Shown piece by piece: positions 12,330 to 23,934 of a stretch of 64,000 nt of DNA (within the stretch, counting starts at the first letter, position 1; each line of letters opens with the position of its first letter). The stretch is from positions 62,001 to 126,000 of the forward strand of contig JAKSZP010018519.1 of NCBI GenBank assembly GCA_022478985.1, given 5' to 3'. The DNA comes from Massospora cicadina. Lineage: Eukaryota; Entomophthoromycota; Entomophthoromycetes; Entomophthorales; Entomophthoraceae. A program made the position numbers and the translations under genes. The notes under the pieces were generated by a model. That model did no database searches and was not told where the DNA came from. It was given only the letters and a program-made list of their open reading frames with translations.

Positions 12330-12438
12330 AATATTATTAATTTAATCCTTATTTTGAACGAGTCAAGATCCCTTTAATAATATTTATCATACTAAGTCAC
12401 TGCAAAACCTCATCTTTTTAATATTCAGTATTAATACA
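12330..12438 (+). pseudogene. E0 integrase, left piece ending at the first catalytic Asp motif
   Basis: The last codons before the E3 LTR read NLIFLIFSIN(T), resembling the I.SID block that carries the first catalytic Asp of integrase (here Asn). The matching continuation FPTTMCAYQYIILAIYHFTK starts right after E3 at 29968. E3 therefore landed inside this motif. No complete upstream zinc-binding module is readable. Confidence 0.55.
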
Positions 12439-12922
12439 ATTAGGCTTGTCAGATTATCAGATCTCTAAACTGTAAGCCAAAGTTCAAATAGGACTTGAAG
12501 TTATTAAATTAGAGTAGCGGTTAAATGAGACAAAAAATTTTCAAACAATTTTCTTTATTAGTTTAAAGGAATCAATCTAATCCCTGGCAAGTCAGGATGC
12601 GTCACCAAGTTCTTAATGGTTCCCTAAAAACCAGGTTCTTCCAAGTCATTTTTAGTTGGTGCCCAGTTGAGGTCTTTATTATTCTCCATTGGCAATGACC
12701 TCTTGACCATGTGGATTAGAATTTTCCTTTTTGTGGCTCAGGAATCTGAGGAGCTAATCCTGAAGATGTATCCATTGGTCTAGACATGAGTTATGATTCT
12801 TATTAATATTTCCTAACAGCCTAAATGGCAGGTTCTGATTAAGAGGGCTTAATAATTTGCTTATCAATGATCTTTTTTGGGAGGAGGAGACCAAGATTAT
12901 AATAGTATTTTATATCCTGACA
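12439..12922 (-). repeat. E3 3' LTR (separated from its element by E2)
   Basis: About 484 bp. It aligns by eye with 29488-29960: shared blocks include GGCTT.TCAG at the left end, 'caattgCCCAGTTgAg.tctt' in the middle, 'AAGAGGGCTTAATAATTTGCTTATCAATG' (split here for length) and the right end ATCCTGACA/ATCCTAACA. Only 8 bp (gagccatc) separate it from the E2 LTR. Confidence 0.8.
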
Positions 12923-12930
12923 GAGCCATC

Positions 12931-13854
12931 TGTATAACTTTTAACTCTATTGCACATTTTCCGCGGCTGATTTTGTAAAAAAGGTAATATGTGGAAGTTG
13001 TATGAAGAAAACTAACAGTCAAGTCTCTCCTCTACAAGTGGTTTGTACCCCACTTAGATATCATCTACAGGCAGGTTATGACTACCTTACTTCAGGTAAC
13101 ATCAGGGCAAATAAATATGGGAAACATTCCCTCTAACATTTACACAAGAGAACAATTGTATAAAACGTTTCTATATTTTTATCTTTGTTTCATATAGTCA
13201 ATGATTTAGATAAGGAATCCAGTTCCTAACTCATTGTTTGGCGCACAAATCAAAATGGCATTTTCCTTGAAGATATTAACTCAAAAAGTTTCACCAAACA
13301 ATGAACACTTCATCCAGCTAGTTGTTATCCATCACTGATAGATTATGAACCTTCATGTGTTGATTTAAAAATTAACTTGTCCCAATGCCATTATCTAACT
13401 TAAGCATATTAACCTTTGCAATCTAGTAGCCTGCTTAGGTAATGGGACAATTTCCTCACTTTCAACTGGCAACATCCCCAGGTTAACCTGCAAGTTACTG
13501 CCAATAAAGTGTTTTTAACGCTTCAGTAAATCTGAAAACACCCTAAAATAGATTACAAATACTGATTGATACACATAAAAAAGTTACTTGTTGATTATTA
13601 AACCAAAAATTTAGCTCCTTATAAAACTTTTTTTTGATGATTATCCTGACAAGCCATTATTAATCCATTAATGGAATAAATCAAAAGTAAGATTAAACTA
13701 AAAGCTCATATGAGAATATCCAAACATAAATCATTATACACTGATAAATCCAACATCCCTTAAGGTTGCTTATTAAAGATCCACCAAAGTAGGGTAAGAC
13801 AGATAGTCATTAATATGATGCCTTAACTGGATGATGTAGAAATAAACCCCAACA
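12931..13854 (-). repeat. E2 3' LTR
   Basis: Starts TGTATAAC and ends CCCCAACA in plus coordinates. It shares with 23010-23929 the segments GTTGTATGAAGA.AACTA, CACCAAACAATGAACACTTCAT and the same end bases. The next bases, 13855-13875, read on minus as TCAAGATGTGGGATG, the polypurine tract seen also in E1 and E4. Confidence 0.85.
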
Positions 13855-14049
13855 CATCCCACATCTTGACCAGATTTTCAGAAAAGATGGCGTTTTGGAG
13901 GCAGATTTTACTTCATTTTGTGGCATGGATCAGCCAAAACTGTTAAAATCAATCTACAATAATCAACCTTCTTCAATCCAATAGAGTTCTTTAGAATTTA
14001 GCTGAAAAATGTTTTTCTTTTGCTCAATGCTTCTCTTCAAGGCCATTAT

Positions 14050-15945
14050 TAAATTAAATTAATTGTGATACTCTGAATAGGTGACAGACATTATCAAAAG
14101 AGAAACTTCAAGAACAAATAAAACCAAAAATATGAGCCAACTGCCCTAAACAAGCAGTGAGACACAATAAAATGAGTAAACAACCTACCAGGTGGCACAG
14201 CGATGACTCACCTATCCCACCATGGTGGTAGGGGAGAGGGATCTGGCAGATTATCAACTTTGACTTCAGAATTGAAAAGTTGGACCAATGCTGATAGCAA
14301 AAGTGTTGGGGCGTCTGCAGAATGAGGGTTGAGGAGGAGCAGATATTTTTTAAATGAGAATTTGGGTGTGAAACATAGCCTTCATGAATTCAGCCACATG
14401 GTGTTCAGCTTGAATGTGGGCATTAAGAAGATGAGCGATTTTGCAATGTTGGCTCTGGTTACACGCGTGTATAGGGAAAAATCTGCCAGTTCAACGAAAT
14501 GTTTGACAGCATTGGTTGCAGTTCCAGCTATGTGTTTGATTTCTTTTTACAACTACAGGGAAATCAGGGGGAATGTGTGATGTGCATCCCTTATTTAAAT
14601 CAGCAACAGATTTTGCCATTTCTTCACGGAGATGGTGATTTTTGGATGAGGTCACCATGGCCTCAGCAAGCTAATGGTCGCATTGGTATGGGAAAGCATT
14701 GGATTTGGGGATATATTGGTTGGGCAGGAGTGGGGCATTTAATTATGAATTCATAAAAGGTTCTAGATCGATTGGTTTAGCTGGAGGTGAGACAATTTCA
14801 CCCAATATGGTCACTTCATCCATTAAGTCCCAGGTATTTTAGTTGACTTTAAATGTTTTGGTTATAAGTGGCTATGGCTGGGTAAATTTTGAGGTGGAAG
14901 ATTTTTTAGATTAAACATTGGTCCAAGCCTGCACCTGATTGTTTGGAATGGGTGTAAATTGGCTGGCTTGGGTTTGAGTTATTAAGTTTTGCTTCTGATT
15001 AAAGCGCATGGCCTGGGGGGTGGGGCATCCAAAATCCCCACTTGAATGCTGTTGGTGTGGCCTCATGAGTGGAGTTGGCCATGTTTGCAGGGTGTTAATT
15101 TTAATAACATGCTTTTTCATATGGTACAATTCATGGCAGAGGGGAAAATTGTGAGACTGTTGGAGGTGCAAGCCCAAAAGAATTGGTCAGGTATGGATAA
15201 ATTAGGCTTGCATGGGATGTTCTGGGCCATAGTAAGCTGGTGGTGGGTAATGGTGGCCATTGCCCAAGGTGCCGCTAGGCGCTCAGCACCACCTGGGTAA
15301 ATAAATTGGAGGATGGGCTCTATGCTATAATCAGATAGCCCAGACATCAACTCCTCATAGAGTATTTGAGGGGGAAGGTGTGAGGGGAGGTTTTCAAAGG
15401 TTACACAAGTGTGGTATCATTGGGAAGGCGTGTATGGGTGGTGGTAATGGGTGTGTTGTTGTATAATAAGGGCGTTGCAGCTGAAGCATCCACATCCTCT
15501 TCATTAGGAAATCCAATATTAAGATAGCCCTTGTAAGGGCGGAAGTCAATAAAACCTGCTGATTTAAAGGTGGCCATTGCCAGCTCAATAACCACTTTGT
15601 CAGCATATGGGAAGAGAATTCTGTACTTGAGTGGAGGCAAAAGTGTATTTTGGATCTAAGTTGGGCTAGGTGGTGGGGGCAGGTTGGGTGGACTCGCACA
15701 AGGTGTAGTGCCAGTCCCTTAGAGGGACAAAGCGGCCAGATGTATTTGGTGGACTGGTTGATCCAGCCCGCATGCATTTGCCTGCCAGGTGATAAATGCT
15801 AGCAGTTGGAGTACCGCTGCCCCATACAGGGGCGGCAGGTGGTGGATCTGATGACATAAATGGAAAACTGATGTGTTGAGGCAGCTGTGGAAAATTAACT
15901 GTTTTTTTCAAATTGCTCAAAAGTGATGTCAAGTGGAAAGAAAAC
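14050..15945 (-). mobile_element. 1.9-kb ORF-bearing retroposon, copy 1
   Basis: Flanked by a perfect 18-bp TSD, ctcttcaaggccattatt, at 14032-14049 and 15946-15963: the hallmark of non-LTR or processed-transcript insertion. Orientation is minus. The 5' end starts GTTTTCTTTCCACTTG and the 3' end reads GTCTGTCACCTATTCAG...AATTAATTTAATTT, resembling the SINE-L tail. A related insertion is at 31746-33731. No reverse transcriptase is encoded. It sits in the 3' region of E2. It could be a LINE derivative that kept only an ORF1, or a multicopy processed pseudogene. Confidence 0.8.
14170..15857 (-). pseudogene. Unknown protein of the 1.9-kb retroposon, copy 1 (interrupted)
   Basis: I do not recognise this protein. 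A likely start ATG is at 15857 (MSSDPPPAAPVWGSG). Pieces, minus strand: 15857-15666 (Pro/Ser-rich, ...RDWHYTLCESTQPAPTT), 15640-15401 (YRILFPYADKVVIELAMATF, then GYLNIGFPNEEDVDA, which looks RRM-like), 15350-15117 (EPILQFIYPGGAERLAAPW...), 15080-14911, and an acidic/proline C-terminal end near 14230. Each piece has a counterpart in copy 2, so these frames were coding. Internal frameshifts and a TAG after PAPTT make this copy inactive as one chain. Confidence 0.55.
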
Positions 15946-16009
15946 CTCTTCAAGGCCATTATTGGCAGCATGACTCCTCCTCCTCTTCTTCTCATGTTTA
16001 CTCCTTATC

Positions 16010-16480
16010 ACAAGATATCAATTATATTATATAAAGTGCCATACCAGGATTATTTAAATATATTTGAAAATTGTAAGTCCTTTATGCATGTTTTCCCCCA
16101 GTTTAGGGATCTCAAAACTGACATATTTTAGTAACTTGTTTCTCTATCTTCATAATTCTCGCTAACAACAATGACAAAGAGCCTAACACAAATGGAAACT
16201 GGTCCTTACAAATGTCTGCACACACTCGGTTATGATAATATTTTCACTACCATAGTTATGCCCCCCTGCCCCTAGAGTTCCTAGGCAGTCACATGCTTAA
16301 AACATGAGGTCACAAAAGAAATAAACCAAATATTATATAGTCTTGTGTTTCATTAGGGATTCCCTTTCCAATCATATATTTTCATATAGCTTTTAATTTT
16401 ATAAATATTTTCTTCTATACTTTCTCTCTTCTTAGATCAAATATTTTTAAGCAATTAGTATATTTCTAATAACTATGCAA
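16010..16480. other. E2 internal region between integrase and retroposon
   Basis: AT-rich sequence with no recognisable motif; equivalent to the non-coding stretch downstream of integrase in E1 and E4. Confidence 0.4.
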
Positions 16481-18640
16481 CCATTGGTAATGGTTCTACT
16501 ATAAATTGTTCCATCATAATTTTTTGAAAATTTCAAATGCCCCAGACCATAGGGCGTCCAATTTTTTCGTCATCTGAAACTATGGGTACACAATAGGCTA
16601 CCTATCACCAACATGGTTCTCCTCTGATCTTATTGGTTATATTTGTTTTGTTTCTTTGCTTGAATCCTTTTCTCCAGCATTATACTGAATTCTTGAGTAT
16701 TCAATTCAATTTAAATATTAGGCATTTGTTTAAATATCTTTCTGGACTCATCTTCAAGGTTGTTTTCAATACCAGATATATAATTGGCAGAAATGCAGCT
16801 ATCCATAAATATAAACTAAAAAGGGCTTTTTCTGTTGCCATATGACTTCTGATAGCACAGGGGAACAAAAAGTGTCTGTTGCATGAGATTTCTCGGCTAT
16901 TTCTATGTATTTATGCATCTTCAATTCTAAATATGAAGTAAATTTACCCTGTGCATGATTTGTTTTCATGTAATACAGCTAAGACAAGTCATCTTCCCCC
17001 ATACTTCTCATCAAGCTTATCTTGAAGCAATCTGTAAAGACTCTGAATAATGAAAATAAATGTTATTAACACATTGTTTCTTATTTTACTGGTCTGTCAT
17101 TTGACAAAATAAAAGCAGGTGGGTTTGATGGTCCTCACAATCAATCCAACATAAAAAGGAATTTGTCAGGAAGATGGAGCAAAAGGAGAGAGCAGCATTG
17201 ATGTCCTTTGTAGTAGTTATTAACAACTTCCTTGGTAACAAGAAGGCAGAAAACTAGTACTTCAGGTTTAAAGGATGCTAAAGGCATTTGTCAACCTTGG
17301 ATGCAACATGAGTATTAAGATATACTTTCCATTAACTATCTTGATAAATTTTTATAAAAACCTAGAGGTGTTAGCATTGACCAGTGGAACTCTTCTAAAC
17401 CCAGAGATAATGGAAGATCGTTATCAAAGTCGTTGGGCATGCACATGATGACATACTACTGCTGGAACATCAAATGAGACAGTCCTGAGCATGTCCACAA
17501 ATTCAAGAGCTACAAGCGGAAATTCTTGTCTAGATGAGTTTTGCATGCCTTATATGTCACATTGCTACTTCATTTAATTAACATCATTCATATCTACATA
17601 GCAATGCTATAGTTAAGGAACTTATATGTTTGTATTTAAAAGTGTTTTATGTCATTTTTTGCTCTAAAATACATGATTTTATTTCTTTGCATTAAAACAT
17701 TGTATGCATAATTGTACACCATTGCATATTTTTTGTGTTTAAATTACTTATATTATTACCACAAAGGTGATTAAGATAATAATTCAAATTTGTTAGTTGA
17801 GATAAAAGCTGAAAAATGTGAAAATTTTACATTAACATGAAAAATTGTTAAAAATGAATTGCAAATAAATCTTTCTTTGGGAGAAAAACTAACTTCAGAT
17901 ATGAAATAGCGCATCCAAATTAGTTAAGAACAAGTGTTTTATTAATGCAACAAAATTTTGTTCCTATGTGTAATATAATTAAAGGTTACAAAGCATTAGT
18001 AAGATTTTTAAGCAGAAGCTTTCCACGCTACTAATTTCTTAGCGCGCTACTAGGGTACCATATACCATCTCTACCATTCTTCATTTCTTGAAGGTATGGA
18101 ACAGATATCACTCTCCTAATTTCAATTAGATTATTTATTATTGTAATGCACATAAGGTCAAAATTGTTCCATTGTCGCTGAGTAACACTTTTAGACATCC
18201 ATTAAGGCATGCTACATGATCTAAGATGAATTTTGCGAAAGTTGTATACATCTATAGGACGTAAGGCTTTTTTTGACACATCAGGTCAAATGATCAATTG
18301 CAACGCTTATGTACTTTATTCCCCATTACTAACATGCATTGGCCCCATCACATCAATAGACGCCATGTATTATGCAAACCTAGGGCATACTAGTTGATGT
18401 TAGATTACATTCTTGTGGAGCTTGTGGGTCTGACACCCCACACATCAGGATAGCTAGTCTTCCAAGTCATAGTAAAAGGGTATCAGTAATAAAACTGATA
18501 AAGGCTATCCAGAATTTAATATTAGGCCGATATGTCCTACAACTTTATGTGCAGCTCAAATAACCATAGAACGTTCTAATATTCTCGAAAGTAAATATTT
18601 TTTCACATTTATAGTCTGTAGAGGTGTCTTCTCATTGTTT
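16480..18640 (-). pseudogene. E2 integrase remnant
   Basis: Minus strand. Near 18590-18440 an AHKVVGHIGL...CVGCQTHKLHK pattern is the HHCC zinc-binding module; near 18370-18330 YMASIDVMGPMHVSNG carries the first catalytic Asp. The C-terminal tail near 16650-16510 keeps VGDR.PIVYP...GAFEIFKK. Frames are broken throughout. It lies downstream of RNase H as expected. Confidence 0.75.
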
Positions 18641-18699
18641 ATGTGTATTCCATAGCCCTCTCTAAGGCTTCTAAATCACCCTGAAGTTCTTCACCTAAA

Positions 18700-20860
18700 T
18701 TTCGTTTGATCATCTATTAAAAGTTTCTTCCACTTATTTTACATGACATAGATGGCAGGCAATAGCAATATTCCGTCAAACTTTTGATGGGTTGCTCCCA
18801 CCCTGTGAACAGCTTTGAAACCATAGGCTTGCAAATGCAAATCTCATTGGGGCATTCTCCCGTTAAATCCTTTAAGAATGTCAACCAGAATAGAAACAAA
18901 TGGTCAAACATGACTTTAAGTTTGTCTCATGAATATAAACACATAATTTTTGCAGGTGTATACTATCATAAGGATTCACGCTTTGTCACTTTACAGTTGC
19001 TTTCATCCACAATAGGGTTTGATTCACTAAGACACTGGATGCTATCCCTGAAATCATCAATTTTGCCTAAAATGGCACCAATCTCCATCAGTGAAGCATC
19101 CAATTAAATTCTAAAAGCATAATTGAAATAAGGATAGTCTAAAAAGGGACTGGACATCAGTTACTTTTGTAACTCATTGAATGCGTTTTGAGCCTCTTCA
19201 TTCAATATGAATTATTTTTTAATTTCAAATATAGATTATTGGTTCTTCAATTCTTGCATGGTCTTTAATGAATCAGAGATAATAGACAACCATCCCTAAA
19301 AACTTAAATACCCTAACATTATTTTGGGATAGACATTTATTTGATCGTTAATATCTTCTGCTGTTATAGGTATAATCATTTAAGTTTACCACAAACCACA
19401 TGTTATCATGCTCTTTTCTAAAATGACATTTTCTAGGATAAAGCTTCAAATTAACTACCATTTGGTGTTTAAACACTTCCTCTAAATGATTGGGATGATC
19501 TGTGAACGTCCAACTTAAAACATTGATATCATCAAATACACTAAAACACAAAATTTTTTAAGTCACTTAGTATGGAATCTATTTCTTTTTAGAATGTGGT
19601 CGATGTGTTACACAGCCCTTATGGCATCCTAGTTGGCTTATAACCCTTTGTGCGGTATTTATTGTACAATTTCTTGCACTTTGTTGGCAAGTCTATCTGC
19701 CAATACCACGAAGTCAGATCCATTGCCAGCAAGATTTTTCTTCAACCTGAAGTATTTATTACATTTTCTATCCTTGGCAAAAAATAGAAATTATTCTTGG
19801 TGTTTTTATTTGGTGATAATCAATTACTACTAATTGGACCTATCTTTTTCTTTAATATCAGGATTGGAGTAGCCCGGGGGTGGAAGGCGAGTCGGTAAGG
19901 GCGTACGGCTACCAACCTGAAGGTTGCGGGTTCGATTCCCGCCCTTCGCACATTGATCGGGTTGCCAGCCAAAGGAAGCTATTGGCGGTTAGTAGGTCTA
20001 ATAACACGAAAACCTTACCCATGACGTAACCAGAAAAATTTGAGTCCCGATCTGGAGGTGGAAAAAAACTTTCTTCGACGGAGTTGACCCTGTTCAGGTT
20101 TCATGTCGTTTCTTTCTTTTGGTAATGCCTGTCCCCTGGTCGGCTTGCCTCGGTTAAATAAAAAGGATTAGAGTAGCCCATGGACTTGAGGAAGACATAA
20201 GGAGCCTATGTTCAAAAAGCTTATTGTTTTCTTTAAACACTCCCTAAGCAGCTTTGGATTATTGGACTCGCCTCATTATATTAGCTGAAATTATTAAATA
20301 CTGATTTATGGAAAAAATTATTGCACACACTAAATCATGATTATTTTGAGCGAATATCACCAAATATCTTTCTAAAAATCTGAGTACTTTATCTTGCTGA
20401 CATTCTAAAACAAATCAAGTTGCTTACAATCTATTATTAAAAGAATAACTGTGCCAGAGAATTTCCAGCAATCATATTTTATGCAACGTCTTGTAACTTT
20501 GTAATTCTTTATTATAGTTAATGGGATTAAATTAATCAAAGATATTATTAAAACTTATACCACCTTAATCAGAATTTCACTTAAATTGACCAGAAAAATC
20601 AGATTATATATGGCTTTAAATAAAAATCACAGAGTTAACAAGATTCCAACCTTGATCTATTATGGGGCTAGATCCTAACATTAAGCTTTTTTATACCTCA
20701 GGAGTTAAACTCATGTATACTACTAGTTTCTTTCCCAATATACTAATAGTTGGAGTTTTTGTCCTTAATGGTATTCTGCAGTTTAATTTAAGAAAAGATG
20801 GCATCACGCAAGTTTCTTCCAACGGATTGTATTGTATTTGTATCATGCTGAAATTGTAAA
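18700..20860 (-). pseudogene. E2 reverse transcriptase and RNase H remnant, split by SINE-L
   Basis: The 19551-19348 frame reads CFSVFDDINVLSWTF...HPNHLEEVFKHQMVVNLKLYPRKCHF (in parts). This is the RT active-site box with both Asp residues and the following H-LEEVF segment. RNase H starts near 19110-19050 (LDASLMEIGAILGKIDDF). It ends near 18870-18750 with an LHLQAYGFKAVHRVGATH pattern. The upstream RT part is separated by the SINE at 19876-20163. Confidence 0.85.
19876..20163 (+). mobile_element. SINE-L copy 2 (best preserved)
   Basis: 288 bp between TSDs aggattggagtagccc (19860-19875) and aggattagagtagccc (20164-20179), 15/16 identical. The head begins GGGGGTGGAAGGCGAGTCGG (box A-like) and has a perfect box B, GGTTCGATTCC, followed by CCGCCC. 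A central unit follows, then the tail TTTCATGTCGTTTCTTTC...CCTGTCCCCTGGTCGGCTTG...TTAAATAAAA. The intact promoter and TSD make it the youngest-looking SINE here. Transcription would be by RNA polymerase III. Confidence 0.95.
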
Positions 20861-21270
20861 AAAAGATAAAAGATTATTCTTCCTTTTTGGAAAAACTTTC
20901 TTTTTTGGTGATAAACCATAAGTAAGGTTCCCATCAGAATATATAAGTTGTTTTCTTCAAAATCACACATAACAACATACTTTCTCAGAATATAAGTCTT
21001 GATAAGGATATCATAATTCTGATTCACCAAACTATGGATGGCTCTGAAACCACTAGCAATCCAATTTAAGCGCCAGTGCAAAATATTTAGCACATGAAGT
21101 TGTAGTAATTTTCAAGCTGTCCCATATTCTTGCCTGTGCTCAAATCTGAAGATATCTCATCTGTTTCTTCAATTTGGTTGAAAAGTCTTGACAGATGCTC
21201 CACAGCCAATTAAAGCTCTTAATTCCACTTGATTACTAGCATTTTGAACATATAAACTCATATTAAATAA
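20860..21270 (-). pseudogene. E2 aspartic protease remnant
   Basis: Minus strand. ALIGCGASVKTF near 21215-21180 matches the D-S/T-G-A active-site loop with Asp changed (Gly-Cys-Gly-Ala). Downstream, QNYDILIKTYILRKYVVM in the frame 21093-20788 matches the C-terminal ILIG box seen in E1 and E4. It is upstream of RT and downstream of the gag zinc-knuckle remnant. Confidence 0.7.
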
Positions 21271-21833
21271 AGAAAGTGTTTACTGGGTGAATTGTGGCAT
21301 CAGGCGCTGAGTTTAAGCTGTAGATTAATTTATTTTTAAAATGTACATAAACTATTTTCATAGCGCTATTAAGAATGGAGACATCAACACCATTGAGCTT
21401 TGTCTTGAGCAATTCTTTGTCACACTTGTCAATTTTAGGTTTTACCCATTAGCTGACAAGAATAAGGTCAGGTGAATTCTTTCACTATTTCAGTATAAAT
21501 ACTCCTCATCTTTGCTCTAGTGATAGCTTTAATATCCAATTTACATCCTAATTTAGCAAATCAGGTTTAAGCACATCTATAAACAAATTAGAAACGTTCA
21601 AATTATCCTTAAAAACCAAGTGGAGCGGGTTTTTTCAGGAGTTGTAGATTGTTCCTTAAATAAATTGCTGAATCTTTTTCCAAATCCTGGCCAGTTTCCT
21701 TCTCTTGGGTCTATAAATGATTCAATTTCTCTTTGGTCTTCTTTCCTCGACCTTGAGCAGTGTAGTGTCAAGTGCACCACATCTACAACAGAGGTCATGG
21801 GATTTACTCATCCATTTTGGAATACAAGATTTT

Positions 21834-21865
<32 letters not shown>

Positions 21866-22990
21866 ATCAATACTTGTTTCTGGAAATCCTTATTTTACTT
21901 ATCACCATTACTTGGTTATCTTTGGAAAGAAACAGTGTAAAATTTTTGGTTAAGTGCCTCAAAGTTTGTGCCTAACATCCTAAGATAATCCACCATTTGA
22001 ATTGGAAGTATTGGTCACTGACGCGTTAACCATGGATTAGTGCAGGCTTCTTTAAGGCCTTAGAGTTGTTTGTATAATAATATGAGAATTGAAGTCAGAC
22101 AGTATTTTTGAGCCTTCCAAGATTAGAACTTCTTAGTAAATATGGTCATTAAAAGCTGAAAAGCTCTTATAAATCTTTAACTGGATACCCACAAACATCT
22201 TTTTGTGATTATCCATCCATTCAGAGATTCTGAACTTGATCATAATTACATCCTTAGCATCTTTTTACATCTAATAATCCCCGCTTATGTGGGGCAACAA
22301 CAGATTTCTAAAATTGGCTCTAAACATTTTATAATAGTCACTGATTTCTGACAGTCACCAAATCCAACACCATCATTTTAAGGAGTTGATGAAAGACCAA
22401 GGCGCTGCCCCATTGAGAATTGTAGTTTCAGACTATTACAAATTTTTTTATCACAACTTCGATGGGAAGTACTTGACCAGTAGCCCTAATGACTACTGGG
22501 GTTTCTCTAAGTAGTCATCCCCAAAATTAATGCTAAAGCACCTGCATATTCTTATGAGGCTTTAGTTTTTCAGCATGGCTAACCTCATATAAATCATGTC
22601 AGATGCTCAGCCTCCATATAAGAACATTTTTTATGACTTCAAATGTTTTGAAATCGCTTTAGGATTTTCATTACATAAGTCTATTCTGACGTCAACATTA
22701 TTTATCTGCCTCCCATGCAGCTTTATGAAGCATTAAACCCCTAATTGACTTAGTCTCCTTCCCCTTCAATGAGGAAATTATTCCATACAGATCATTGTTG
22801 CCCTTCAATGCCTGCTCTACTCCTACCTCTGTTTCAGTAACTCGTTCTTTAAGATTGTCAGGTCATCTTGTAATGCCAAATTTAAAGTATAAGGGTTATT
22901 TCAACAATTCCCTCCACACTTCAAAAGTTAATTCTTAAAAGACATAATCCTGCAACTATAAGTATTATCTGGTCATAAAACCCCCAGCTA
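21270..22990 (-). pseudogene. E2 gag region
   Basis: Between PBS and protease. On minus near 21805-21770 the frame reads HDLCCRCGALD, a zinc-knuckle remnant (Cys-X2-Cys kept; His and last Cys lost). Immediately upstream of it is the C31 homopolymer (G31 on the coding strand). No continuous frame remains. Confidence 0.5.
21835..21865. repeat. Poly-C tract, 31 C in a row
   Basis: An uninterrupted run of 31 cytosines preceded by ATTTTT and followed by ATCAAT. It lies in E2 gag just upstream (coding sense) of the zinc-knuckle remnant. It creates the Pro-rich plus-strand and Gly-rich minus-strand apparent peptides in this area. Length may be unreliable, because sequencing through such runs is error-prone. 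Confidence 0.95.
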
Positions 22991-22993
22991 CTA

Positions 22994-23007
22994 TGTTGTA
23001 AGCACCA
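22994..23007 (-). other. E2 primer-binding site
   Basis: Minus-strand TGGTGCTTACAACA, two bases after the LTR end TTTACA. It differs from the E1/E5 site by a few bases but keeps TGGTGC. Confidence 0.7.
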
Positions 23008-23009
23008 AA

Positions 23010-23929
23010 TGTAAACTTTCTTGTCTACTTCATAGGTTCTGTGACTAAATTTATAAGAATAGTGGGGAGTGATAGTTGTATGAAGACAACTATCCAGAAA
23101 ATTTTTCTCTCCAAATGGTTTTAACCACACTCAGATATCCTCTTTTGTAAAGATGACGAACTCACTTCAGTTAACTTGAGAGCAAATATAGATTAGGGAA
23201 ACATAAACAACTTTTCACAAAAAGAGCAATAGTATTAAATGTCTAAAAAGCTAGATTTTTCCTGTCTTTGTCTAAATTAAATCAATGGGCTATATAGGAA
23301 AATTCAGTGCCCAACTCTTCAGGTGGCATTCCAATAGAAATGTTTTTTCCTAAAAAAATTAACTTAGAAGTTGCACCAAACAATGAACACTTCATTAATC
23401 TAGCAAGTATTTGCCATTAATATATTATGATCTTCATGAGTTGAATTCCTAAATAGCATTTCCAAACGCCTTTATGTAACACCATCAGATTAATCTTTAC
23501 AATCTAACAGCTTTTTTAGGTAATGGGATAATTTATTCACCTACAGCAGGCTGCTAAACCCAGGCAGTTGCTTTTATTGCCAAGAAAAAGTGTTAACTCT
23601 TCAGTAACTCTGAAACACCTTATTGATTGGTATCTAATCCCAATTGATCCACATAAGAAGCCCAATCCTTGATTATTAAATTATCATTCAATTCCTTGCA
23701 AAATTTTTTCACAATTGTCCCCAACAAACCGATAATCATTTAGGTCAGACTCTAATCCTGAAATAAAACTAAGCTAAGCCTTATATATAATAACATCCAA
23801 AATAGTTGTCAAACATATTTAACTAGAAAATCCTTAATGTAATTATTAGTAAGCCAACAAAGATGATCCTACAGATAATAATAGTAATATGTCACAGAAG
23901 GATGGTGTGGGAATAACAAAATCCCAACA
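23010..23929 (-). repeat. E2 5' LTR
   Basis: 920 bp, plus-coordinate TGTAAAC...ATCCCAACA. Partner of 12931-13854 (924 bp). No purine tract abuts its right end, as expected for a 5' LTR on the minus strand; E3 sequence follows. Confidence 0.85.
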
Positions 23930-23934
23930 CCCGC

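Larger units (their letters stand above)
12931..23929 (-). mobile_element. E2: Ty3/gypsy LTR retrotransposon nested in E3
   Basis: Minus strand, 11.0 kb including a SINE-L and the 1.9-kb retroposon; about 8.8 kb without them. 5' LTR 23010-23929, PBS 22994-23007, gag with a poly-C run, protease, RT, RNase H, integrase, 3' LTR 12931-13854 with purine tract. Flanks ccatc (12926-12930) and cccgc (23930-23934) match at 3 of 5, a decayed TSD. E3 sequence occurs on both sides, so E2 is younger than E3. Confidence 0.85.

Noticed and set aside
14329..15300. Plus-strand frames across the 1.9-kb retroposon
   Set aside because: The conserved frames between the two copies are on the minus strand; the plus frames are shadows.
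19895..19950. Possible tRNA gene with a perfect box B
   Set aside because: It is the head of SINE-L copy 2, bounded by TSDs, and does not fold into a normal anticodon arm by eye.
21620..21975. Three plus-strand frames with runs of proline
   Set aside because: All come from translating the C31 tract in different frames; they are antisense to E2 gag.
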